Below are positions 26,729-33,420 of a stretch of DNA of 64,000 nt, one piece after another. Position 1 is the first letter of the stretch. Each line of letters opens with the position of its first letter. The DNA comes from Bacteroides sp. (GTDB lineage: Bacteria > Bacteroidota > Bacteroidia > Bacteroidales > Muribaculaceae). Position numbers and translations under genes: made by a program. The notes below the pieces were generated by a model. The model did no database searches and was not told where the DNA came from. It saw only the letters and a list, made by a program, of their open reading frames with translations. The stretch covers positions 46,199-110,198 of the forward strand of contig JAAVEO010000009.1 of NCBI GenBank assembly GCA_014801225.1, given 5' to 3'.

Positions 26729-28099
26729 TCAGACGCCTGTCAGCTTCACGAGCATGAGGGTGGACATTCCCACATAGATGAGAAGACCCACCACATCGTT
26801 GGTGATCTGTATGAATGGTCCTGTGGCCAGGGCCGGATTGATCTTCAGGCGTTCGAGCGTCAGGGGTACGAGGGTACCGAATATTGTGGCGAATATCACA
26901 ACGGCGAATAGGGATGAAGCTACCGACGTGGCCACTACCCATCGCAGTTCGCTTTGAGTGAGCATGACGTAGCAGAATACTACCGAACTGATAACTATCG
27001 CGTTCAGCAACGCCACAAGCACCTCCCGCCCTATCTGCCGGGCTGAGTTCTTGAGGTCGAGACGGCCGTTGGCCAGACCTTGCACCACAATCGCCGAGGC
27101 CTGCACACCCACATTACCACCTGTGCCTCCGATGAGGGGGATGAATATGGCGAGAGCCGTCACTGCCTGTATCTGTGCTTCGAATCCTCCCAAGATAAGG
27201 GAGTTGACGATACCTCCGATGATACCGATAAGGAGCCAGGGGAGACGCGCTTTAGTCTGCTCCCATACGGAGTCGCCGGCGTCTACGTCCGACGACAGAC
27301 CGGAGGCCAGCTGATAGTCGCGCTCGCTCTGTTCGCGAACCTCGTCCATGACGTCGTCCACTGTGATCTGTCCTGCCAAACGTCCGATACTGTCCACTAC
27401 GGGCATAGCCACGAGGTCGTATTTCTCGAAGTCTATGGCCACATCCTCGATGGGAGTGTCTGTGCGGACTGACACCGGATCGCGCTCCATGACGTGCTTT
27501 ATCTTGGAGGCGGATGGGGCCGTAATCATGGTCTTCAGCGGCAGCACACCTTTCAGGCGCCCGTCGTCGTCCACCACATATATATTATATATATCCTCGA
27601 TTTCCTCGGCCTGACGGCGCATCTCGTCTATACATTCCGGCATGGATAGATTCTCGTTGACTTCGATCATCTCAGTGCCCATAAGGCCGCCGGCGGTGTC
27701 CTCGTCATATTGGAGAAGGTCGACGATATCTCCGGCCTGCTCCACATCGTCGATATGCTGTATCACCTCTTCGCGGTCCTCCTTGTCGAGTTCCTGAATA
27801 AGGTCTACGGCATCGTCCGTGTCAAGAAGGTCGATGAAATGGCCGATCTGCTCCGGTTCCATCCCTTCGAGGAGCTTCTTTCGGTCCTCCTCGTCGAGCT
27901 CCATGATGACATCGGCCTTCTCTTCCGTATCATCGAGAAGATTAAATACCCATTCTGCATCACGCAAGGGGAGCCGGCGGAGGATTTCGGCGATATCCGC
28001 CGGGTGAAGCCCCGCAATCTCCGCGCGAGCTCCCTCTGCATTATGCTCGTCGGCGAGATGCTCTATAATTTTGATGTCCTCTTCGTTGAATTCTTTCAT
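26729..28099 (-). CDS. mgtE: Magnesium transporter MgtE
   Basis: A 456-aa Mg2+ channel. The N-terminal superhelical MgtE_N domain (about 1-130, repeated LPLRDAEWVFNLLDD-type motifs) is followed by two CBS domains (~135-255, for example VDDDGRLKGVLPLKTM). The five-helix membrane pore has the signature PLIGGTGGNVGVQASAIVVQ. The cytosolic part senses Mg2+ and gates the channel. It lies downstream of the nucleoside kinase on the same strand with a 75-base GC-rich gap that can form a small hairpin. Length and domain order are normal. Confidence 0.95.
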   Translation of the reverse strand: MKEFNEEDIKIIEHLADEHNAEGARAEIAGLHPADIAEILRRLPLRDAEWVFNLLDDTEEKADVIMELDEEDRKKLLEGMEPEQIGHFIDLLDTDDAVDLIQELDKEDREEVIQHIDDVEQAGDIVDLLQYDEDTAGGLMGTEMIEVNENLSMPECIDEMRRQAEEIEDIYNIYVVDDDGRLKGVLPLKTMITAPSASKIKHVMERDPVSVRTDTPIEDVAIDFEKYDLVAMPVVDSIGRLAGQITVDDVMDEVREQSERDYQLASGLSSDVDAGDSVWEQTKARLPWLLIGIIGGIVNSLILGGFEAQIQAVTALAIFIPLIGGTGGNVGVQASAIVVQGLANGRLDLKNSARQIGREVLVALLNAIVISSVVFCYVMLTQSELRWVVATSVASSLFAVVIFATIFGTLVPLTLERLKINPALATGPFIQITNDVVGLLIYVGMSTLMLVKLTGV

Positions 28100-28174
28100 T
28101 GCGAAGTAGAAAGTGTTTCGGGCGGGGGCTCCGTCGCGGAGCGCCCGTCAGGAGCGCATAAGCGCCCCTTAGGG

Positions 28175-29866
28175 TTAATATTTGAATGAGGAGCCGCCAA
28201 GGAATTCCCGAAGGAGCGAGGTAGTGGGAATCTGGTCGGTGGGAATCGGAGAGAAATAGCTGAGGAATTTGAGCAGACGATGAGCTTCGCCATATTCCTC
28301 ACAATCGTGAGGCACTTCGCGGAGCAACGGCTCGGCATACTCCTTCATTACGCCCAACTCGAAGAGGAGCGAAGAATTGAAAGTGGCGTCGGCATTCTCC
28401 TGATAAGGGAAGATCCAGCGCTCTTCGCCGCGTCGCACACTCGGCCAGCGGCGGAGAGTGTCGAGAGCCGTAGTGTGGCGGTATTTATGGTCGCGTACGA
28501 TGCGGCGCAACAGGCGGTTGTCGTTGGTCGGAATCCAGTTATGGTCGTCGATGCGGAGAGTGGTGAGGGCCGACACGTAGATCTTGAATACATCCTTCTG
28601 ATCGATTTCCGAAGTCAGCTCCGGGTTCAGACCATGGATACCCTCAATGAGGAGTACATCATGCGGTTCGAGGCGGAGCGGACGCGGTTTCTCCACACGT
28701 CGTCCCAGCTCGAAGCTGTATGTGGGGAGGTTAATCTCCTCGCCGGCGAGGAGGCGACGGAGGTCGGAATTGAGGCGCTCAAGGTCGAGGGCGTAGAGAC
28801 TCTCGTAGTCATAATCTCCGGTCTCGTCGCGGGGAGTCTTGTCGCGATCCACGAAGTAATCGTCAAGCGAGATCATCTTCGGAGTCATGAGATTGGTCAT
28901 GAGCTGAATGGCGAGGCGTTTGGTAGTAGTGGTCTTTCCGGAGGAGGAGGGGCCGGCCAGGAGCACCACTCTCGCGCCGTCTTCCTCACGGCGCCGGCGG
29001 GCTATCTCGTCGGAGATGCGTCCGAGGAGTTTGTCATGCAGCGCTTCAGCCACATTTATAAGCTGAGCCGTCTGACGCTTCTGCACCACTTGATTCAGCT
29101 CTCCTACATTCGAAACCCTTATCACTTGGTTGAAGCGCAGGTAATCGGTGAAAGCATGGTACATCTTTTCCTGAGTCACAGGTTGCTGCGGCACATCGCG
29201 GTTCGCCGGGTCGTACCCCAAGAGGAGGAATCCCTGCTTGTAAGGCTTCAGATCGAATACGGCAATATAAGAGGTATCGGGCGCAAGCGCTCCATAGTAG
29301 GAGTCTGCCAGGCCATCGAGTTTATAGAAAGTGGTATAGAGTTCATGTGTAGTCTCGAGCAACGCCACTTTGTTGAGCAATCCCTGACGGCGGAATATCG
29401 GGAGTACATCCTTTGTGAGGCGTTCGTGGCGCGTGAAAGGGAGAGCTGCGTCGCGGAGTTCGCACATGCGGGCGAATATGCGGACAATATCTTCGTCGGA
29501 GAGGTCGATATGTCTGAGTCCGTCGGCATGGAGCAGACGGCAGTAGTATCCCTTCGAGATCGAATGTTCGATACGCAGGCGAGTACCCTCAGGCATCACA
29601 TCGGCCACAGCTTTATATAGCATCATGCAGAGCGAGCGGGTATATACACGCTTTCCGGAAGATGTATAACGGTCGAGGAATTCCACCTGCTTGGGGGAGA
29701 AGACGGGGAAAGCCAGATCCTCGGTCTTATTGTTCACACGTGCGCAAATGGGGCTGAACCCCAATTGCTCATGGATGCGGGCGGCGATATCGCCCAGAGA
29801 GTCGCCCCCTTCGGCTTCCACATAGGAGCCGGTGTTGACGCAGTATATCTTGAAGAATTTCGACAT
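28175..29866 (-). CDS. TGS-domain nucleoside (uridine-type) kinase
   Basis: A 563-aa fusion common in Bacteroidetes. A TGS-like N-terminus (1-60) and a threonyl-tRNA-synthetase second-additional-domain-like part (~65-200, with HSISKGYYCR) precede a phosphoribulokinase/uridine kinase domain. Its P-loop is LLAGPSSSGKTTTTKRL near residue 300, followed by MISLDDYFVDRDKTPRDETGD and LLIEGIHGLNP. It probably phosphorylates uridine or cytidine for salvage; the role of the tRNA-synthetase-derived part is unknown. A TATATTTG -7 box lies 23 bases before the ATG. Confidence 0.88.
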   Translation of the reverse strand: MSKFFKIYCVNTGSYVEAEGGDSLGDIAARIHEQLGFSPICARVNNKTEDLAFPVFSPKQVEFLDRYTSSGKRVYTRSLCMMLYKAVADVMPEGTRLRIEHSISKGYYCRLLHADGLRHIDLSDEDIVRIFARMCELRDAALPFTRHERLTKDVLPIFRRQGLLNKVALLETTHELYTTFYKLDGLADSYYGALAPDTSYIAVFDLKPYKQGFLLLGYDPANRDVPQQPVTQEKMYHAFTDYLRFNQVIRVSNVGELNQVVQKRQTAQLINVAEALHDKLLGRISDEIARRRREEDGARVVLLAGPSSSGKTTTTKRLAIQLMTNLMTPKMISLDDYFVDRDKTPRDETGDYDYESLYALDLERLNSDLRRLLAGEEINLPTYSFELGRRVEKPRPLRLEPHDVLLIEGIHGLNPELTSEIDQKDVFKIYVSALTTLRIDDHNWIPTNDNRLLRRIVRDHKYRHTTALDTLRRWPSVRRGEERWIFPYQENADATFNSSLLFELGVMKEYAEPLLREVPHDCEEYGEAHRLLKFLSYFSPIPTDQIPTTSLLREFLGGSSFKY

Positions 29867-29888
29867 GACGGATATGTTTTTGAGAATG

Positions 29889-29896
29889 CAAATATA
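29889..29896 (-). promoter_or_regulatory. -7 box of the nucleoside kinase gene
   Basis: TATATTTG on the - strand matches TAnnTTTG, 23 bases upstream of the ATG. No clear -33 element is seen. Confidence 0.5.
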
Positions 29897-30009
29897 GGAA
29901 AATTTTATGTGTTTCGGGGTATCGGGAGGGATAAAAAGGGTAAGAAAACGGGTAAAAAAGGGGTGAAACGGGTAAAAAACGGGATAAATGCGAATTATTT
30001 ACGAAAAAA

Positions 30010-30041
30010 TTTGGTGGCAAAAAAAAGATTATCTAACTTTG
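30010..30041 (+). promoter_or_regulatory. Promoter of the tRNA-Glu/rpsT unit
   Basis: TTTG, a 20-base spacer and TAACTTTG match the Bacteroidetes promoter consensus exactly. It is 58 bases upstream of tRNA-Glu. An AT-rich region with repeats of acgggtaaaaaa lies just upstream (29.93-29.99 kb). Confidence 0.8.
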
Positions 30042-30098
30042 CAGTCGCAAATTGCGCCTGCCTCCTATGGAATGGTCTTAGCGCAGTTGTATTATCGT

Positions 30099-30173
30099 GC
30101 CCCATTCGTCTATCGGTTAGGACGAGAGATTTTCATTCTCTAAAGAGCAGTTCGACTCTGCTATGGGGTACCA
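30099..30173 (+). tRNA. tRNA-Glu (TTC), copy 1, CCA encoded
   Basis: A full cloverleaf: acceptor GCCCCAT/ATGGGGT with a G-U first pair, D arm GTCTATCGGTTAGGAC, anticodon stem AGAGA/TCTCT around TTTTCAT giving anticodon TTC, and T arm with GTTCGA. CCA follows the discriminator A. The sequence is identical over 72 bases to the second copy at 30583. It is followed 30 bases later by rpsT, probably on the same transcript. Confidence 0.95.
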
Positions 30174-30203
30174 ATTAAAAGAAAAAAAGAACAAACGTAA
30201 AAG

Positions 30204-30458
30204 ATGGCAAACCATAAATCATCTCTTAAAAGAATTCGTCAGGCGGAGAAGAGAAGACTCGAGAACCGCTATTGGGCGAAGACCTGCCGTAACGCAGTAC
30301 GCAAAGTGCGTAAAATGACCGACAAAGCCGAGGCTCAGGCTGCTTACAACAAGGTGAGCGCACTTCTTCAGCGTCTTGGCCGCAAAAACGTTATCTCCAA
30401 GAACAAAGCTGCCAACCTCTGCAGCGGACTTCAGAAACATATCAACAAGCTCGGATAA
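30204..30458 (+). CDS. rpsT: 30S ribosomal protein bS20
   Basis: An 84-aa basic ribosomal protein with the family start [21 protein letters not shown], a [12 protein letters not shown] segment, and the end [24 protein letters not shown]. It binds 16S rRNA in the small-subunit body. It lies between two identical tRNA-Glu genes and is probably transcribed from the 30010-30041 promoter. A short hairpin overlaps its stop codon. Confidence 0.97.
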   Translation: MANHKSSLKRIRQAEKRRLENRYWAKTCRNAVRKVRKMTDKAEAQAAYNKVSALLQRLGRKNVISKNKAANLCSGLQKHINKLG

Positions 30459-30480
30459 TTCGGAGCGTCCGAATCTTTAT
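30458..30480 (+). terminator. Possible rpsT terminator
   Basis: ATTCGGA-GCG-TCCGAAT, a 7-bp stem with a 3-base loop, starts at the last base of the rpsT stop and is followed by CTTTATT. It is weak; read-through to the second tRNA would be possible. Confidence 0.5.
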
Positions 30481-30582
30481 TCCGCGTTTGTAACCGGACA
30501 AAATAGCCGCCGTTTGCCCCCGGGCTCCTGATATGGAAGCCATCCCCTGCGTGGCAGCGGATTTTTCTCAACGGCTTGTGTC

Positions 30583-30654
30583 GCCCCATTCGTCTATCGG
30601 TTAGGACGAGAGATTTTCATTCTCTAAAGAGCAGTTCGACTCTGCTATGGGGTA
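30583..30654 (+). tRNA. tRNA-Glu (TTC), copy 2, CCA not encoded
   Basis: Identical to copy 1 over 72 bases (30099-30170), with the same anticodon TTC. The discriminator A is followed by CTT, so CCA must be added after transcription. No consensus promoter is visible in the 125 bases upstream, so it probably depends on read-through from rpsT. A strong terminator lies 22 bases downstream. Confidence 0.93.
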
Positions 30655-30676
30655 CTTCCCCAATCCATCCTATCCC

Positions 30677-30719
30677 GAGGCCACCATCTCATCCCCTGAG
30701 AGGTGGCCTCATCTTTTTT
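30677..30719 (+). terminator. Terminator after the second tRNA-Glu
   Basis: GAGGCCACC pairs with GGTGGCCTC, with an inner TCTCA/TGAGA stem, followed by ATCTTTTTT. It ends the tRNA-Glu-rpsT-tRNA-Glu transcript. It overlaps the region directly before the DUF486 gene, which therefore needs its own promoter or read-through. Confidence 0.85.
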
Positions 30720-30737
30720 CCTTTAATCATTCCTACA

Positions 30738-31109
30738 ATGCCTGCTCTATATACTGTTCTCCTCCTCGTGATTGCCAACATCTTCATGACCTTTGCTTGG
30801 TATGGTCATCTCAAGATGCAGGAACTCAAATGGATTTCCCACACCACTCCCCTCATCATAGTGGTGCTGATATCATGGGGTATAGCTCTTCTTGAATATT
30901 TCTGTCAGGTCCCTGCCAACCGTATGGGCTTCCACGGCAATGGAGGCCCCTTCTCGCTGATGCAGCTGAAAGTGATGCAGGAAGCGATCACTCTTATCAT
31001 CTTCACGGTCTTTACCGTAGTATTTTTCAAAGGGGAGACACTCCATTGGAATCATTTCGCCGCTTTCGTCTGCCTGATTCTCGCCGTCTATTTTGTATTT
31101 ATGAAATGA
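30738..31109 (+). CDS. DUF486/DMT-type small membrane protein
   Basis: A 123-aa protein with four hydrophobic helices and the family landmarks MTFAWYGHLK, ALLEYFCQVPANRMG and LKVMQEAITLIIFTVF. DUF486 proteins belong to the drug/metabolite transporter fold; their substrate is unknown. The ORF track extends the frame back through tRNA-Glu (30576), which cannot be real; the ATG at 30738 fits the family start. Confidence 0.88.
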   Translation: MPALYTVLLLVIANIFMTFAWYGHLKMQELKWISHTTPLIIVVLISWGIALLEYFCQVPANRMGFHGNGGPFSLMQLKVMQEAITLIIFTVFTVVFFKGETLHWNHFAAFVCLILAVYFVFMK

Positions 31110-31209
31110 TATATCAGTCCGCAAGCGGGCTATGCACCTGACAAAAGGGCAGGTGATTTTAAGGGAGGAATATGGTTGGCCCTCCCGGCCGCGACTGTAA
31201 TTTCGCGGT

Positions 31210-31569
31210 ATGAATACAGAATGGTGGGAAATTTTTATATCCGTGTTCGGTGCGCTTGGTGGCATCGAAAGCATCAAGTATCTGCTTGAGAGGCGGGTGA
31301 ATATGCGGCGTGCCCGGTCGCAGGCTGACAGTGACGAATTTCATGTGCTTCGCGAGACTACCGAGTTTCTCCAACAGCAGATGAAGATGAAGGAGGAACT
31401 CTCCGTAGAGCAGAACAGTCGTCTCCGTGATCTCCAGCATTCGCTCTTCGAGGAGTGTGAGAAGCGCCACCGGGCTGAAATCGATCTGGCCATCTATCGG
31501 TGTGAACTGACAGATTGCCCTCATCGTCTCCCTCCCCGCCATGACTCTTGCCGACATACAACTCCTTGA
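31210..31569 (+). CDS. Phage-type membrane/coiled-coil protein (lysis-cassette partner)
   Basis: A 119-aa protein with one N-terminal hydrophobic helix (IFISVFGALGGIESIKYLL), then a charged coiled coil, and a C-terminus with spaced cysteines (YRCELTDCPHR). This architecture resembles small proteins found next to N-acetylmuramoyl-L-alanine amidases in Bacteroidales prophages and mobile elements. The amidase start follows 14 bases after its stop. A holin or spanin-like role is a guess from context. Short inverted repeats (CCGCGA/TCGCGG at 31190-31209) abut the start. Confidence 0.6.
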   Translation: MNTEWWEIFISVFGALGGIESIKYLLERRVNMRRARSQADSDEFHVLRETTEFLQQQMKMKEELSVEQNSRLRDLQHSLFEECEKRHRAEIDLAIYRCELTDCPHRLPPRHDSCRHTTP

Positions 31570-31583
31570 AACAAAACAGAATT

Positions 31584-32210
31584 ATGAAAGTACTTATCGA
31601 CAATGGCCATGGGAACGACACTCCCGGCAAATGCAGTCCTGACCGCCGGCTTCTCGAGTATCGTTATGCGCGTGAAATAGCTTCTGAGACTGTGCGCCGT
31701 CTTCGAGCTGAGGGAGTCGATGCCGACCTCCTCGTTCCGGAGACAACTGACATATCTCTCTCCGAACGCGCACGCAGAGCGAATAAGGTGTGTGACGCCA
31801 TCGGCACAGCCAATGTTTGCCTCGTTAGTATCCACGTCAACGCCGCCGGCAGCGACGGGAAATGGCACGAGGCGTCCGGATGGGAGGCCTGGACCTCTCG
31901 CGGTCAGACCCGTGGCGACGCTCTCGCCGATGCTCTCTATGACGCGGCAGGGAGGGTGCTCTCCCCTATCTTCCCCTCCCGGAAGCTGAGTACCCTTATT
32001 CGCACCGATCTCTCCGATGGCGACCGCGATAAGGAAGCCGGATTCGCCATCCTCAAATCCACTCGGTGCGCCGCCTGTCTCACTGAAAATTTCTTTCAGG
32101 ACTGCCGCCGCGATGTAGACTGGCTCCTCTCCCCTGCGGGTCGCGAAGCGATAGTGCGCCTCCATGTGGAAGGAATCCTCTCCTATCTCCGTGCGCAGGC
32201 TCGCAAATAA
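31584..32210 (+). CDS. N-acetylmuramoyl-L-alanine amidase (Amidase_3)
   Basis: A 208-aa zinc amidase that cuts the bond between MurNAc and the stem peptide. Zinc/catalytic motifs are visible: IDNGHGNDTPGK at the N-terminus, Glu in LLEYRYAREIA, VSIHVNA, and the catalytic Glu in CLTENFFQ. No signal peptide is evident, as in phage endolysins that need a partner for export. The ORF track start (31548) adds 12 residues that do not fit; ATG 31584 places MKVLIDNGHG at the start. It pairs with the preceding membrane protein. Confidence 0.88.
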   Translation: MKVLIDNGHGNDTPGKCSPDRRLLEYRYAREIASETVRRLRAEGVDADLLVPETTDISLSERARRANKVCDAIGTANVCLVSIHVNAAGSDGKWHEASGWEAWTSRGQTRGDALADALYDAAGRVLSPIFPSRKLSTLIRTDLSDGDRDKEAGFAILKSTRCAACLTENFFQDCRRDVDWLLSPAGREAIVRLHVEGILSYLRAQARK

Positions 32211-32217
32211 GATGAAA

Positions 32218-32257
32218 TTTGGCTATACCCGCAGAATTGTATAATTTTGCGGGTATA
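32218..32257 (+). promoter_or_regulatory. ECF-operon promoter embedded in a long palindrome
   Basis: TTTG at 32218-32221, a 20-base spacer and TAATTTTG at 32242-32249 form a consensus promoter. Superimposed is an inverted repeat TATACCCGCA (32224-32233) and TGCGGGTATA (32248-32257), whose pairing continues inward with one wobble to a 4-base loop. The right arm covers the -7 box, so a bound dimer would block transcription. It lies 27 bases before the sigma-factor ATG. Confidence 0.75.
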
Positions 32258-32283
32258 AATTTTAAGAATCAAGCCCATAAAGT

Positions 32284-32808
32284 ATGCGACTCAAGGAGTT
32301 TTCCGAATTCTATCATCGTCGCTACATGCCTTTGTGCATGTATGCGTTGCGTCTTCTCGGCGATGACGAGGAGGCCCGCGATGTCGTGCAGGAAAGCTTC
32401 GCCACAGTCTGGGAGAAGCTCCGCGACGGCGCCGATATCGCCGACCTGAAGAGCTATATGTATCGCGCCGTCTATAATCGCGCCATATCTTTGCTCCGTT
32501 CCCGCTCCGACAAGACCAATGTGAGTCTCGACCTCCTTTCCGAAGAACCATCGGAAGAAGTGATAGATACCTCCGAGCGTGATGCTGCCCTCTGGGAGGC
32601 TATCGATTCCCTTCCCGAAAGATGCCGTGAAGTGTTTCTTCTCTCGAAGCGCGATGGCCTCTCGCGCGAGCAGATTGCCGAGCGGCTCGACATCAGCATC
32701 AAGACCGTGGAGAATCAGATGACCAAGGCCTTCAGCCGCCTTCGCAGTCGGCTCCGTCCGGCCCGAGGATCCGACCTTCTCAACGTCTTCTTCCTCCCCT
32801 TCCTGTAA
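32284..32808 (+). CDS. ECF RNA polymerase sigma factor
   Basis: A 174-aa sigma-70 family factor of the ECF type used with Bacteroidetes TonB receptors. Region 2 is visible (FYHRRYMPLCMYALRLLGDDEEARDVVQESF) and region 4 ends with an HTH (REQIAERLDISIKTVENQMTKAFSRLR). It would bind core polymerase and switch on the receptor operon when freed by the anti-sigma partner encoded next. It is preceded by a palindromic consensus promoter and followed by an 84-base gap before the DUF4974 gene. Confidence 0.93.
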   Translation: MRLKEFSEFYHRRYMPLCMYALRLLGDDEEARDVVQESFATVWEKLRDGADIADLKSYMYRAVYNRAISLLRSRSDKTNVSLDLLSEEPSEEVIDTSERDAALWEAIDSLPERCREVFLLSKRDGLSREQIAERLDISIKTVENQMTKAFSRLRSRLRPARGSDLLNVFFLPFL

Positions 32809-32892
32809 ATTCTTACATTTTTTTGAAAATTTTTTGAATGAGAATAGGGGGAAACAGGATTTCCCCCGTCTCGGGATAAAACAACAATAGTT

Positions 32893-33420
32893 ATGGACCA
32901 ACACAGCAGCAATCAAGAGCACCCCGAATCCTCCCGCGAGGAATCTATGCGTTTCGTGGTGAGCCACTACCGCAAGGGGGCTTTCTCCCCCGACCGCGAC
33001 TGGCACGAACTGCGTCTCGGAGGAAGCTGGCTTCGCCGCCATGCGGCTGTCGCCGCGATATGGGGCGGTGTGCTTCTCGCCTCTGCCGCTGTGGCCACAT
33101 TCCTGCTGGTGCCTTCCGCGCCCAAGGAGGAGAAGCCTGCGCCTGAAAAAGAGCGTGTGGAAGCTCCCGCTCCTGCAGGAAAGGATATCTCGCGCCGCAT
33201 AGAGTTTGCCGATGCCTCGCTCGAGGAGGTGGCCGATTCTATAAGCAAGGTCTACGGAGTCTCCCTCTCCGATATGCCCGCGCCCGGCGAATATCGCCTC
33301 ACACTCAGCTACGAAGGCACAGCCGAAGAGCTCGTGGAGGTGATCAACGATATCCTCGGCACCTCCATACGCGTCTCCGCCCATTCCGATTCGGCGGAAC
33401 GTAATCCCGAGACCCGATAA
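32893..33420 (+). CDS. Short anti-sigma-like membrane protein with DUF4974 domain
   Basis: A 175-aa single-pass protein. About 50 cytoplasmic residues are followed by one transmembrane helix (AAIWGGVLLASAAVATFLLV), a Pro/Glu/Lys linker, and a periplasmic DUF4974/STN-like domain (ISRRIEFADASLEEVADSISKVYGVSL). Usual FecR-type anti-sigma factors are ~300 aa with a beta-rich FecR domain between the helix and DUF4974; that domain is missing here. It probably relays a signal between the receptor STN domain and the sigma factor. Its stop overlaps the receptor start by one base (TAATG). Confidence 0.8.
   Translation: MDQHSSNQEHPESSREESMRFVVSHYRKGAFSPDRDWHELRLGGSWLRRHAAVAAIWGGVLLASAAVATFLLVPSAPKEEKPAPEKERVEAPAPAGKDISRRIEFADASLEEVADSISKVYGVSLSDMPAPGEYRLTLSYEGTAEELVEVINDILGTSIRVSAHSDSAERNPETR

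Noticed and set aside
28280-29620. 446-aa open frame on the + strand
   Set aside because: It lies opposite the nucleoside kinase, with no family motifs; a shadow ORF.
30099-30654. Duplicate tRNA-Glu as attL/attR of an integrated element
   Set aside because: The segment between them holds only rpsT, with no integrase or cargo.
30576-30737. N-terminal extension of the DUF486 ORF
   Set aside because: It reads through tRNA-Glu and a terminator. The ATG at 30738 gives the expected family length.
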